From positions 496,001-560,000 of the forward strand of contig NZ_FXZC01000002.1 in NCBI RefSeq assembly GCF_900169275.1: a stretch of 64,000 nt of DNA. The letters are read 5' to 3'. The notes beneath the pieces were generated by a model that saw only the letters and a program-made list of their open reading frames with translations, had not been told where the DNA came from and searched no databases. Positions 52,541 through 61,583 of the stretch are shown here, one piece after another. The first letter of the stretch is position 1. Each line of letters begins with the position of its first letter. Source of the DNA: Brevibacterium casei CIP 102111 (GTDB taxonomy: Bacteria > Actinomycetota > Actinomycetes > Actinomycetales > Brevibacteriaceae). The translations under genes were made by a program, and so were the position numbers.

Positions 52541-53722
52541 CTAGAACCCGGGTCCGGTCGGAAGGATGTCGACGGCGTTCCCGTCCTCGATGCCCCCGGG
52601 AGCTGGAGGCACCCTGAGGATCGCGTCGGCGGCGGCGAAGTCGCGCAGCCGCGCCCGTGCCGCCGGGACGACACGGCCGTCGACGGCGATGGTCGCTGGC
52701 ACGAGCGAGACTCCCCGGCGGTGTCCGGGCAGGGACGGCCCCTCGTAGACGGCGCGACGCCAGCAGTGGGCGAGCACGGTGCCGGTGAGCAGGGGCAGGG
52801 CGAAGAGGTGGAAGGAGAGGTACGCGCCGGCGGGGGTGCCCGGGAAGTGGAGCAGCGGTGTGCCCGCCCGCTCGCCGTGTCCCTGCGGTCCCCCGGGGCG
52901 CTGCCCGAGGCGGAGGAACTGCGAGGACTCCCCCTCCAAGGCGGCACGGACGACCTCGTAGGCACCGGCGCTGATTCCCCCGGTGGTGATGACGAGATCG
53001 ACTCCAGGCAGGAGACCGTCGAGGACGGCGAGGAACTCTGCCGGGTCGTCGCTGCTCGTCGCCGGCTGTGCGGTGAGACCGTGGGATTCGAGCGCGGCGA
53101 CGAGCATCGGCAGGTTGGAGTTCGGGATCCGAGGAGCGTCCTCGCCGGGTTGGAGTTCGTCGCCGGTGACGACGAGTCCGACCCGCAGCGGCCGGGTGAC
53201 CTCGACCGCGTCGATGCCGAGCATCGCGAGGGTCCCGATCCCTGCGGCGCCCAGGCGCTGCCCCCCGAGGGCGACGACGTCGCCTGCCGCGGTGTCCTCC
53301 CCGACCGCACGGATGTTCCACCCCGGTCCGTTCGAGTCCGGGAGTCCGGTGACGGTGATCGCCTCCGGGATCGTGCCCGTGCGCTCGGCGTCGGTGAGCT
53401 CGACGGGGACGACCGCCTCGGCGGATGCGGGCACCTGGGCACCGGTCATCACCCGCACGGCGCAGCCGCTGGGGATCTCCACCGGAGGGTGCCCGGCCGG
53501 GATGTCGCCGCGCACCGGCACCGACTCCCCCGTCCGTGCCCGGTCGAGGGCGAGGGAGTCGAGGGCATATCCGTCCATCGCCGAGGTGGCGAACCCGGGG
53601 ATCGGGGCGGGCGCGGCGACGTCGCGGGCGAGGATCCGACCGACCGCCTCGGCGAGCGGAACGGTCTCCGCACTCGCGGGCAGGTCCCTGGCGATGAGCC
53701 GGGAGTAGTCCTCAGGTTCCAC
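52541..53722 (-). CDS. Molybdopterin molybdenumtransferase, second MoeA paralogue
   Basis: This is a 393-residue MoeA-like protein: IPGFATSAMDGYALDSLALD, CAVRVMTGAQVPASAEAVVP, LVVTGDELQPGEDAPRIPNS, VITTGGISAGAYEVVRAALE and FPGTPAGAYLSFHLFALPLL. The PGNPVS motif of canonical MoeA is altered to PGTPAG, so it may serve a special enzyme or another anion. It is separated from the MoeZ-like gene by 10 bp; the two are probably co-transcribed. GTG start. Confidence 0.9.
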   Translation of the reverse strand: MEPEDYSRLIARDLPASAETVPLAEAVGRILARDVAAPAPIPGFATSAMDGYALDSLALDRARTGESVPVRGDIPAGHPPVEIPSGCAVRVMTGAQVPASAEAVVPVELTDAERTGTIPEAITVTGLPDSNGPGWNIRAVGEDTAAGDVVALGGQRLGAAGIGTLAMLGIDAVEVTRPLRVGLVVTGDELQPGEDAPRIPNSNLPMLVAALESHGLTAQPATSSDDPAEFLAVLDGLLPGVDLVITTGGISAGAYEVVRAALEGESSQFLRLGQRPGGPQGHGERAGTPLLHFPGTPAGAYLSFHLFALPLLTGTVLAHCWRRAVYEGPSLPGHRRGVSLVPATIAVDGRVVPAARARLRDFAAADAILRVPPAPGGIEDGNAVDILPTGPGF

Positions 53723-53805
53723 ACACGTCCTTTCGTCTCCGATGATCCTAAGACCTGCCCGGGGCGGGTGACGAATGCCCGCCCCGGCCGAATGTCTCCA
53801 CTAGA

Positions 53806-54660
53806 GTGGGCGACGTGGACGACGTGACAGACGAGACCGCGGAGCAGAGGTGGAGCGTCGTCTCCCTGCCGGGTCTCTCAGCCGTGCTCATCGCGGTCTC
53901 CGCGGTCATCCTCTTCGGCATCGGCACGGATCTGCCCGATCTCAAGGCGTGGGGGTATGCGCCCCTGCTCGCCGGTGTCGGGCTCGCATGGACGACGACG
54001 CTGAGCTTCGCCCGCGACCTCACCGTCATCGCGGGGGCGCTCGCCCTCATCTCCGCGATCTCCGTCGAAGCCGACATCTCGTGGGGCAACATCCTGCGCA
54101 TGGGCCTCGTGCTCTCCGCCGTCGTCGTCATCCCCTTCCTCATCACGCGCTACTGGTTCAAGGAGAAGAGCATCGTCTACCCGCGGCGGCACGGGGTTCC
54201 GTGGTCGAAGCTCGAATGGGCGTGGCTGATCTTCGTCGTCGTCGTCGCGTGGGCGGTCCTGCCCCAGTACTTCATCCGCACCGGCGTCTACCTCAACTGG
54301 CCGGCGGTGACCGAATGGCATGAGATCCTCCGTCTCTTCATCGGCGTCAACGCCGTCGGACTCTGGGACGAACTCTTCTTCATCTGTACGGTCTTCGCAC
54401 TCCTGCGTCGGCACTTCGACTTCTGGACGGCGAACGTGCTCATGAGCATCATCTTCGTCTCGTTCCTCTGGGAGCTCGGCTACCGGTCGATCGGCCCGCT
54501 GCTGACGATCCCCTTCGCCCTCGTGCAGGCGGTGATCTTCACTCGGACGAAGTCGCTGCCGTACACGGTCACCGTCCACCTCCTCTTCGACGCGATCGTC
54601 TTCCTCACGATCGTCTCCGCCCACCACCCCCAAGCGCTGCCGATCTTCATCGGGGTCTGA
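53806..54660 (+). CDS. CPBP-like intramembrane protein
   Basis: This is a 284-residue protein with about eight hydrophobic helices. The CAAX-protease/CPBP family features are present but degenerate: VGLWDELFFICTVFALLRRH takes the place of the EExxxR motif and TVHLLFDAIVF supplies a histidine. Proteolysis is uncertain. Two further in-frame GTG codons shortly after 53806 are alternative starts. It is monocistronic. Confidence 0.65.
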   Translation: MGDVDDVTDETAEQRWSVVSLPGLSAVLIAVSAVILFGIGTDLPDLKAWGYAPLLAGVGLAWTTTLSFARDLTVIAGALALISAISVEADISWGNILRMGLVLSAVVVIPFLITRYWFKEKSIVYPRRHGVPWSKLEWAWLIFVVVVAWAVLPQYFIRTGVYLNWPAVTEWHEILRLFIGVNAVGLWDELFFICTVFALLRRHFDFWTANVLMSIIFVSFLWELGYRSIGPLLTIPFALVQAVIFTRTKSLPYTVTVHLLFDAIVFLTIVSAHHPQALPIFIGV

Positions 54661-54666
54661 CCGGCC

Positions 54667-55857
54667 TCAACGACGCCACCGGTTCCGTCCGAAGCCGATG
54701 AAGACGAGGACGGCTCCGGCGATCCACCAGAGTCCGGCGGTCATCCCGGTGCGTTCGAGGAGCGGGCCGCCCGTCGTGTGCAGTGTCGCGATGCCGCCGA
54801 CGGCGACACCCACGCTGGTGCCGAACTGCCGGAACGCGTTGTTGAGACCACCGGCGAGTCCTGGGCGGTTCGGCCAGGCGGCCATGGTCTCACCGACGAT
54901 GGCGGCGGTCATCAGGCCCGGGCCGATGCCGATCCCGAGCAGACCGGGGATGAGGCCGGGCACGCCGGGCACCCGGCCCAGGGTGAGGAGACCGACCCCG
55001 CCGATGAGCAGGCCACTGCAGGCGACGGCGCGGCGGCCGCAACGGGTGACGAGTCTGCCGGAGGCCGGTCCGAGGATGACGAACGGCGCGGTCGCCAGCA
55101 GCAGGATCGCTCCTGCGGGGCCGGCTGCGAGGTGCAGCTCGTCCTGGAGGTGGACAGTGACGACCTGGAGCGTTCCATTGGCGCCGCTGGTCATGACCGC
55201 GGCGACGATGACCGAGACGACCAATGAGCGCAGACTCTCCGGTCGCCCGCGCTCGTCGGCCGCATCGCCGGCGGGGAGCAGCCGTGCGGTGCCTAAGAGC
55301 GCCGTGAGGACGAGAGGCACGTTGACCCAGAACACCGCCCGCCAGTCCAGGGCCGCGACGAGCAGCCCGCCGACAGCTGGACCGATCGCGGTCGCCACCG
55401 CACTCACCCCTGACCATATTCCGAGTGCTTTCGCTCGCGGGGCCGGTTCCGCCCACGTGATCGTCAGCGCGGCCAGCCCGGCCGGCAGCATCGCCGCTGC
55501 CGCGATGCCCTGCGCGCCGCGGGCAGCGAGCACGGTCCCCCACGACCATCCGATTGCCCCGAGCCCGGAGGCCGTGACGAAGACGACCAGGCCCCAGAAG
55601 AGCACGCGGCGCGGCCCGAGGCGATCGACGAGCCACCCGGCCGGGAGCAGCCCGAGCGCGAGCGGCACCGTGTAGGCATCGACGAGGAGCGACCACTGGC
55701 TCCTGGGAATGTCGAACGCGCGACCCAGACTGGGTTGGGCGACGTTCATCGACAGCACGTCGAGCAGGACGAGGAACATCGGCACGCACAGCACTGTCAG
55801 CAGCAGCGGACTCCCGCTTGTTCCCTGTGTCGGTGGGCATGGCTTCATGGACCCCAT
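54667..55857 (-). CDS. MFS transporter
   Basis: This is a 396-residue protein with about 12-14 hydrophobic helices, including LVLLDVLSMNVAQPSLGRAF, GWLVDRLGPRRVLFWGLVVF (motif A), GPAVGGLLVAALDWRAVFWV. It belongs to the EmrB/QacA-like drug exporters. The start was chosen at ATG 55857 (MGSMKPCPPTQG); ATG 55848 is also possible. The divergent ArsR-type gene 57 bp away is its likely regulator. Confidence 0.85.
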   Translation of the reverse strand: MGSMKPCPPTQGTSGSPLLLTVLCVPMFLVLLDVLSMNVAQPSLGRAFDIPRSQWSLLVDAYTVPLALGLLPAGWLVDRLGPRRVLFWGLVVFVTASGLGAIGWSWGTVLAARGAQGIAAAAMLPAGLAALTITWAEPAPRAKALGIWSGVSAVATAIGPAVGGLLVAALDWRAVFWVNVPLVLTALLGTARLLPAGDAADERGRPESLRSLVVSVIVAAVMTSGANGTLQVVTVHLQDELHLAAGPAGAILLLATAPFVILGPASGRLVTRCGRRAVACSGLLIGGVGLLTLGRVPGVPGLIPGLLGIGIGPGLMTAAIVGETMAAWPNRPGLAGGLNNAFRQFGTSVGVAVGGIATLHTTGGPLLERTGMTAGLWWIAGAVLVFIGFGRNRWRR

Positions 55858-55873
55858 CCTCGGACCGGGACCA

Positions 55874-55907
55874 TTCGACGGCGATCGAACGATGGCGGAG
55901 GGATACT
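55874..55907 (+). promoter_or_regulatory. Operator-like palindrome and leaderless promoter of the ArsR-type gene
   Basis: TTCGA-N6-TCGAA (55874-55889) lies midway between the divergent starts. A -10 GATACT (55902-55907) lies 7 nt before the ATG at 55915, predicting a leaderless mRNA. Confidence 0.5.
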
Positions 55908-55914
55908 GGTGGGC

Positions 55915-56673
55915 ATGGAAGCACAGCCCGATCTCGCCGGGGTCGCAGAACTGTTCGCGGATCGCTCTCGCGCCCGGATGCTCATCGAGCTCGTCGACGG
56001 CGCCGCGCGACCTGCCGGTCACCTCGCACGGATCGCCGGAGTATCCGCATCGACGGCGAGCTCGCACCTGGCCCGTCTGGAGGCCGCTGAGTTCGTCACC
56101 GTCGAGGCGTCCGGGCGGACCCGGCGCTATCGCATCACCGATCTGCGCGTCGTCGCCGCAATCGAAGCTCTGCTTCCGCTCGCGAAGACCGAGCGCCCGG
56201 TCGGTCTGGCCGCCGTGGACAGATGGCAGCGACTGCGGGTCGCACGATCATGCTACGACCATCTCGCGGGAGGCCTCGGAATCGACCTGCTCGCAGGTCT
56301 CCTCGAACAGGACGCTCTCACCCGCGGCGACGGCGTCGACGGCCCTGCGCCCGCGGCCGCCGATCAGCTGAGCAGCCGGGTCGCGAACGCACCGTACGCG
56401 CTGGGTCCTGCCGCCGAGGCGATGTTCGGGCGGATCGGCATCGACCTCGCGCCTCTCCATGCTCGGCGGCGACCGTTGATCCGGGTGTGCATGGACTGGT
56501 CGGAACAGCGCCACCACCTCGCCGGGGGACTCGGAGCCGAGATCATGACCCGCATGATCGGCCTGGGCTGGGTCGCCCGACGAGCCGGCAGACGAGACCT
56601 CCGTGTCCTCGCACCCGAGGCGATCGCGAACTGGCTCACCGAAGCGCCCGCGCACCCCCACGCACCGAACTGA
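55915..56673 (+). CDS. ArsR-type winged-helix regulator
   Basis: This is a 252-residue protein. The N-terminal ArsR HTH reads GVAELFADRSRARMLIELVD, GAARPAGHLARIAGVSASTA, SSHLARLEAAEFVTVEASGR. The C-terminal 150 residues are a ligand or dimer domain of long ArsR proteins (DRWQRLRVARSCYDHLAGGL; CMDWSEQRHHLAGGLGAEIM). No clear metal-site cysteines are present. It is divergent from an MFS exporter, so it probably represses it. Confidence 0.88.
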   Translation: MEAQPDLAGVAELFADRSRARMLIELVDGAARPAGHLARIAGVSASTASSHLARLEAAEFVTVEASGRTRRYRITDLRVVAAIEALLPLAKTERPVGLAAVDRWQRLRVARSCYDHLAGGLGIDLLAGLLEQDALTRGDGVDGPAPAAADQLSSRVANAPYALGPAAEAMFGRIGIDLAPLHARRRPLIRVCMDWSEQRHHLAGGLGAEIMTRMIGLGWVARRAGRRDLRVLAPEAIANWLTEAPAHPHAPN

Positions 56674-56676
56674 GAA

Positions 56677-56708
56677 CGCCGCCCTCCCGGAGATCCGGGA
56701 GGGCGGCG
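56677..56708. terminator. Bidirectional terminator between convergent genes
   Basis: CGCCGCCCTCCCGG (56677-56690) pairs perfectly with CCGGGAGGGCGGCG (56695-56708) over a 4-nt AGAT loop, between the ArsR-type gene and the POT transporter. Confidence 0.85.
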
Positions 56709-56736
56709 TCGGACGAACGCTATGCGGTTCGCTGAG

Positions 56737-58206
56737 TCAGCGGATGCCGCGCAGGGCCTTGAGCATCGGCTTCGTCAGCGTCAGCGCAAGGAGTCCGAGG
56801 ACGACAGACGTGCCGCCGATCGACGTCCAGTAGGGAACCTGGTTCGCGGGATCGAAGTAACCGCCGAGGACACCCGAGAGCGCGGTGCCGACACCGGAGG
56901 CGAGGAAGAAGACCGCGATCATCTGCGACTGGAACACCTTCGGGGCGACCTTCGTCGAGAACGACAGGCCCACCGGGGAGATGAGCAGCTCACCGAGGAC
57001 GAAGACGATGAGGATGAGCACGACCCAGAGCAGCGGCGTCGAGTTCGCCGGCGCATCCGAGAACGGCAGGAACATGAGGAAGCCGATGCCGATGAGGATG
57101 AGCGAGAGTCCGGCCTTGATCGGCGTCGAGGGCTGCCGGGTGCCGAGCTTCATCCACAGCGACGCGAGCACCGGGGCGAGCACGATGACGAAGAACGCCG
57201 GGATGAGCTGGATCCAGTTGATCGGCATCTCCCAGCCGAAGATCGAACGGTTGAGCTGACCGTCGGAGTAGACGGTGAGCACTCCGAAGATCTGCTGGTA
57301 CATCGACCAGAACACGACACATGTGAGGAAGAACGGGATGAAGGCGAGGACACGCGAGCGCTCGTCGGCGTTCGTCTGCGGCGAGGTGCACATGACGATG
57401 ACGTAGCACGCAGCGGCTCCGGCGGAGATGCCGGCGATCCACCAGTCGAGGTTCTCCGGGGTGATGAGGCCGGTCATCCACAGCAGCGCTGCGAGGACGA
57501 CGGCGGCGACGACGGCGAGGACGAAGAGGTAGACCTTCGACTTCGGCAGCGGATTGACCGCGACCCGCGACTCGGCGGGGAGGTTCTTCCGGCCGGTCGC
57601 GTAGATGATGAGACCGAGGGCCATGCCGACGGCGGCTGCGCCGAAGCCGTAGTGGAAGCCGATGTTCTGCTGGAGGAGACCGGTGATGAGCGGTCCGAGC
57701 AGGGCGCCGATGTTGACGCCCATGTAGAAGATCGTGAAGCCGGCGTCACGACGCGGGTCCTTCTCCTCGTAGAGCTCTCCGACAAGCGCCGAGGCGTTGG
57801 CCTTGAGTCCACCCGAACCGAGTGCGACGAGGATGAGGCCCACGGCGACGCCGCCGAAGCCGGGAACGAGCGCGAGGGCGATGTGACCGGCCATGATGAT
57901 GATGGCCGAGGAGAAGAGGACCTTCTCCGCCCCGAGCAGGCGGTCGGCGACCCACGCGCCGAGGATCGTGGCGAGGAAGACGGCACCGCCGTAGGCGCCG
58001 ACGATGCCGACCGCTGTGGCCTGCGGAAGACCGAGTCCGCCATCGGTGACCTTGAAGTACAGGTACAGGGCCAGGATGCCGTTCATGCCGTAGTAGGAGA
58101 AGCGCTCCCACAGTTCGAGGCTGAAGAGCTGCATGAGCGGCAGCGGGTGTCCGAAGAACCGCGTATCGCTCGAGACGACCTCAGTCGTCCTTGTGCTAGA
58201 AGACAT
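56737..58206 (-). CDS. POT-family proton-dependent oligopeptide transporter
   Basis: This is a 489-residue protein with about 14 helices. The POT signature is LELWERFSYYGMNGILALYL (ExxERFxYY proton site); FYMGVNIGALLGPLITGLLQ and GGLKANASALVGELYEE are the other family motifs. It imports di- and tripeptides with protons (DtpT/DtpA type). It is a monocistronic minus-strand gene with an ATG start at 58206. Confidence 0.93.
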   Translation of the reverse strand: MSSSTRTTEVVSSDTRFFGHPLPLMQLFSLELWERFSYYGMNGILALYLYFKVTDGGLGLPQATAVGIVGAYGGAVFLATILGAWVADRLLGAEKVLFSSAIIIMAGHIALALVPGFGGVAVGLILVALGSGGLKANASALVGELYEEKDPRRDAGFTIFYMGVNIGALLGPLITGLLQQNIGFHYGFGAAAVGMALGLIIYATGRKNLPAESRVAVNPLPKSKVYLFVLAVVAAVVLAALLWMTGLITPENLDWWIAGISAGAAACYVIVMCTSPQTNADERSRVLAFIPFFLTCVVFWSMYQQIFGVLTVYSDGQLNRSIFGWEMPINWIQLIPAFFVIVLAPVLASLWMKLGTRQPSTPIKAGLSLILIGIGFLMFLPFSDAPANSTPLLWVVLILIVFVLGELLISPVGLSFSTKVAPKVFQSQMIAVFFLASGVGTALSGVLGGYFDPANQVPYWTSIGGTSVVLGLLALTLTKPMLKALRGIR

Positions 58207-58343
58207 ATCGTGCTTTCCGTTGTGTCATGTCATCACGCATTCTGAGGCGTGATTCACTCTGAACAGTCGGTCATCCTACTCCCACGACATGGCTCAGAGC
58301 ACACTTCGGCCACTCTGGGACACGGCGTCCCAACAAGCGGAAT

Positions 58344-59687
58344 CTAAGTGTGAACCACGTCTCGTTTCCGGGTCCGGAAGCGCACGAGGAGGTTGGCCAG
58401 ACCCGCGCTGAGGACGACGAGGGCGGCAGCGATGGGGACGATGATGGCCGTCTCCGTTCCGGCCTCCTCGGCGAGGATTCCGCCGACCGCGGAGGCCACG
58501 GACTGGCCGACGATGATCGCGGACCCAGCCATCGACATCACGGTCGCCGAACGGCCGCGGGGACTGCGCTCGGCGGCGAGGCTGAAGAGGGTGACGAGCG
58601 TGGGACCGATCGCCGTGCCCATGAGGAGGAGGCCGACGACGACGGCGGGCATCGACGTCGAGACGGCGAGGACGATCGTGCCGGCGAGCAGGAGCGGGGC
58701 GAAGCAGAGCCAGCGTGCCCAGAGGGCGAAGCGCGGGGAGAAGAGGGCGACGGAGATCGCGAGGAGCGCCGAGCCGATGCCGAGCACGCCGTAGACGAGT
58801 CCCGCCTGTTCGGGCCGGCCGAGATCGTTCATGAGCGAGGTGAGCGAGGTCAGGGTCGACCCGAAGACGAGGCCGATGCCGAAGACGCCGGCGATGACGA
58901 CGACGATGCCCGAGGTGAAGAGCCCGCGCACGGGTCCCTTGGCGCCTGCGCGGTTCCGGCCGTTCGCCGCGAGACGACCGCTGGGGTGGAGGGCGAAGCC
59001 GGAGACGAAGACGACGGTCATGACGACCGCACCGATGATCGGTGCCACGGGAGAGAACCCTGTGGCGAGGAGCCCGACGATGAAGGGACCGAAGACGAAG
59101 ACCACCTCGTCGGCGGCTGACTCGTAGGCCATGGTGCCGTTGAGGACCTTCGCCTGCCGTCCGCCGGGCAGGCGGGCGAGGATGATGTCGACGAGGCGGG
59201 AGCGCGACATCGGCGAGACCTGTGGGGCGGTGGCGCCGATCGCGAAGGAGGCGATGAGGACGACGGCGTCGGGAAGCGGTGAGAAGACGACCCACGCGAG
59301 GAAGATCAGGGCGAGGCTGTTGAGGGTGCCGACGACGAGGAGGACGGGGCGCTGCCCCCACCGGTCGGCGGCGGCGCCGATGAAGGAGCCGAAGATCGCG
59401 GTGCCGAGCCCGACCATGGCGGAGTTGAGCCCGCCGAGGCTCAGCGATTCGCGACCGGCGACGACGAGGGTGAGGACGCCGACGACGACCATCGCATAGG
59501 GCAGACGGGCGAGGAAGGCGAGCGGGAAGTAGCCGAGGCCCACCGCGGAGAGGAGGGTGGGCGATGAGGCCGGGCCCGCGGAGTCGGGCGGACCTGCGGA
59601 TTCGGCGGGGCCCGAGGTCGGGGCCGGGAGACCTGCGGTCGGGGACTGCGGTCGGAGCGGATCGGTGTGCGGCATGGCAATCGTCAT
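58344..59687 (-). CDS. MFS transporter
   Basis: This is a 447-residue protein with a Pro/Ala-rich cytosolic N-terminus of about 45 residues, then 12 helices (ALIFLAWVVFSPLPDAVVLI; LVFGSTLTSLTSLMNDLGRP; GLLLMGTAIGPTLVTLFSLA). Motif A is AAADRWGQRPVLLVVG. The substrate is unknown. ATG starts at 59687 or 59675 are both possible. Confidence 0.85.
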   Translation of the reverse strand: MTIAMPHTDPLRPQSPTAGLPAPTSGPAESAGPPDSAGPASSPTLLSAVGLGYFPLAFLARLPYAMVVVGVLTLVVAGRESLSLGGLNSAMVGLGTAIFGSFIGAAADRWGQRPVLLVVGTLNSLALIFLAWVVFSPLPDAVVLIASFAIGATAPQVSPMSRSRLVDIILARLPGGRQAKVLNGTMAYESAADEVVFVFGPFIVGLLATGFSPVAPIIGAVVMTVVFVSGFALHPSGRLAANGRNRAGAKGPVRGLFTSGIVVVIAGVFGIGLVFGSTLTSLTSLMNDLGRPEQAGLVYGVLGIGSALLAISVALFSPRFALWARWLCFAPLLLAGTIVLAVSTSMPAVVVGLLLMGTAIGPTLVTLFSLAAERSPRGRSATVMSMAGSAIIVGQSVASAVGGILAEEAGTETAIIVPIAAALVVLSAGLANLLVRFRTRKRDVVHT

Positions 59688-59817
59688 TTCTGCCTCGCCC
59701 CATCGGCGAGGATCGGTGCCGCCGTGGTGGACTGCTGCACAGCACTCGGTAGATGCACGTCGAAGTGGGGTTCGCCCACCACCCTACCCGGTGACGGCCG
59801 CCATGGGGCATTGATCT

Positions 59818-59856
59818 CTGTCACGGAAACCTGTCACGGACCCCTGTCACAGAAAC
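59818..59856. repeat. Three tandem 13-bp repeats
   Basis: CTGTCACGGAAAC, CTGTCACGGACCC and CTGTCACAGAAAC follow each other without gaps at 59818, 59831 and 59844, in the 239-bp region between the divergent MFS and holin-like genes. They are probably a cooperative binding site. Confidence 0.7.
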
Positions 59857-59926
59857 GGTCGGTCCGGACACGGGTTTCCCACGCCCGACTCAGAAAGGAC
59901 GCAGACCAGTCTGCGAGGATACGAGC

Positions 59927-60340
59927 ATGAACTTCCTCTTCCGAGTCGGCATCAATGCGTTCGCGATCTGGGTTGCCGCATGGATCCTTCCCGGCGTCGC
60001 CATCGAAGGCAACAGCGTCGTCGAGGAGCAGACCGGACCGATCGCCGCGACGATCGTCTCCTACCTCGTCATCGGCCTCATCTTCGGACTCGCCAACGCG
60101 TTCATCAAACCCATCCTCAGCGTCCTCTCCGCCCCGATCACGTGCCTGACCCTGGGCCTGTTCTCGATCGTCATCAACGCCGCGATGCTCGCCCTGACAA
60201 GCTGGCTGAGCGGGTTCACGCCCTTCGTCTTCACGATCGACTCGTTCTTCTTCCAGGCGATCCTCGCAGCGATCATCGTCTCGATCGTCTCCGCACTGCT
60301 CGGGTGGCTCGCCCCGGACAGCAGCCGCGACCGCGACTGA
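59927..60340 (+). CDS. Holin-like (superfamily IV) small membrane protein
   Basis: This is a 137-residue protein with four hydrophobic segments: MNFLFRVGINAFAIWVAAWI, YLVIGLIFGLANAFIKPILS, LTLGLFSIVINAAMLALTSW and FFQAILAAIIVSIVSALLGW. It belongs to the phage-holin-4-superfamily type found as housekeeping membrane proteins in many bacteria. No phage genes are nearby. Its function is unknown. Confidence 0.82.
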   Translation: MNFLFRVGINAFAIWVAAWILPGVAIEGNSVVEEQTGPIAATIVSYLVIGLIFGLANAFIKPILSVLSAPITCLTLGLFSIVINAAMLALTSWLSGFTPFVFTIDSFFFQAILAAIIVSIVSALLGWLAPDSSRDRD

Positions 60341-60380
60341 ATGCCGGGGTCCGGCTCTCAATGCCGGGGTCCGCTCTCTA
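60341..60380. repeat. Two 20-bp tandem repeats
   Basis: ATGCCGGGGTCCGGCTCTCA and ATGCCGGGGTCCGCTCTCTA are adjacent, immediately after the holin-like gene stop. Their role is unknown. Confidence 0.6.
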
Positions 60381-60437
60381 CGGCATGTAGACTGATGGCC
60401 GATCGACCATCACCCGTTCCACCGCTCGGAGGAGAAT

Positions 60438-60665
60438 ATGTCCAACCCTGTCGCGCAGAGAAGCCAGAGCAAGGCGAACTTCGCAGACGTCGTCGTCTTC
60501 ATCGTCGCCTTCGCGCTCTTCATCTTCACCATCTACCTCTTCGGCGCGGCCTTCTCCTCCCCCGCGGGCACGGAGTTCTGGGTCTTCTGGGCCGGTCTCC
60601 TCGTCGCGGCGGTGGCCTTCATGCTGCCGATGATCTACCACTGGATCGTCGACCGCCGGTCCTGA
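60438..60665 (+). CDS. Small two-helix membrane protein
   Basis: This is a 75-residue protein with two hydrophobic helices (VVVFIVAFALFIFTIYLFGA; FWAGLLVAAVAFMLPMIYHW) and short charged ends. GGAGGA precedes the ATG by about 6 nt. It is not recognised; it resembles small hypothetical membrane proteins of Micrococcales. Confidence 0.75.
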   Translation: MSNPVAQRSQSKANFADVVVFIVAFALFIFTIYLFGAAFSSPAGTEFWVFWAGLLVAAVAFMLPMIYHWIVDRRS

Positions 60666-60717
60666 CCCGGCTCCCCGACTGCGCGACTGACCGCGCCGTG
60701 GCTCGTCCGCGGCGCGG

Positions 60718-61581
60718 TCAGTCGCGTTCGCGGGCGAATCCCTCGATCGCCGAGGCGGCCTCATCGGGGCGCTCGTAGTGCACGAGGTGCCCCACCCCGG
60801 GAAGTTCGACGAAGCGGACATCGGGCAGGCCTGCAACGACCCCGCGGGTGACCTCGATCGGGGCGATCGCGTCGCTGTCGCCGGCGATGACGAGCAGCGG
60901 CATCGTCAGGGAGTCGGCCACCTCGGTGACGGTGTGTGCGACGGAGACATCGAAGGCCTCGGCCAGGGACGCCCGGTCGCTGAAGGTGGAGAAGTACCTC
61001 GCGTGCTGGTCGTGGATGTAGCGGCGCAGACCGCGATCCCGGGTCGTCGCCATGACCTCGCTCATCAGCCGCACGATGAGCGGATGGCCGAGCAGGGCGC
61101 GCCCCGCCGATTCGGGCAGGCGCGCCCCGAGAGCGTAGTAGAGGCGGGTGAGCGCGGTGAGCACGCGCGCCGACCCCTCGAGAGCCGGCGAGGTGATCGG
61201 ATTGATGAGGACGAGCTCGTCGACCGTCGTCGGCCGCCTCGCCGCGAGGTGGGAGACGAGGATCGAACCGAAGGAGTGCCCGACGACGATCGGGCGCGCA
61301 CCCCAGCGGTCGGCCGCCTCGGCGATGAGGGCCTCGAGGTGATCGAGATAGGACTCGAGGCTCAGGCCGTCCTTGAGGGGCGGATTCTCCCCGAACCCCG
61401 GCAGATCGGGGACGATGACGGTGCGCTGCCGCATCGCTGCCGCGATCCGGTCGAGTCCGTGGTGGTCGCCGCGGAAGCCGTGGACGATGAGGACCGGTCG
61501 ACCGGCCCCCCGTCCGGGGTGGACCCACACGGGTGTGGGGTGACCGGCGACGTCGAGGTCGAGCCTGTGGGCTGGCTCCAC
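60718..61581 (-). CDS. Alpha/beta hydrolase
   Basis: This is a 287-residue protein with VLIVHGFRGDHHGLDRIAAA (oxyanion HG), the nucleophile elbow VVGHSFGSILVSH (Ser near residue 101), DSDAIAPIE (acid) and GVGHLVHYE (His). It is an esterase/lipase-type fold of unknown substrate. The start is GTG 61581, two bases after the USP stop, so the two are translationally coupled. Confidence 0.87.
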   Translation of the reverse strand: MEPAHRLDLDVAGHPTPVWVHPGRGAGRPVLIVHGFRGDHHGLDRIAAAMRQRTVIVPDLPGFGENPPLKDGLSLESYLDHLEALIAEAADRWGARPIVVGHSFGSILVSHLAARRPTTVDELVLINPITSPALEGSARVLTALTRLYYALGARLPESAGRALLGHPLIVRLMSEVMATTRDRGLRRYIHDQHARYFSTFSDRASLAEAFDVSVAHTVTEVADSLTMPLLVIAGDSDAIAPIEVTRGVVAGLPDVRFVELPGVGHLVHYERPDEAASAIEGFARERD

Positions 61582-61583
61582 GC

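Noticed and set aside
53806..54660. Active CAAX protease
   Set aside because: The EExxxR motif is degenerate, so only the fold, not the activity, is supported.
59927..60340. The holin-like gene as evidence for a prophage
   Set aside because: No lysis, capsid or integrase genes surround it; this membrane-protein family is common in non-phage contexts.
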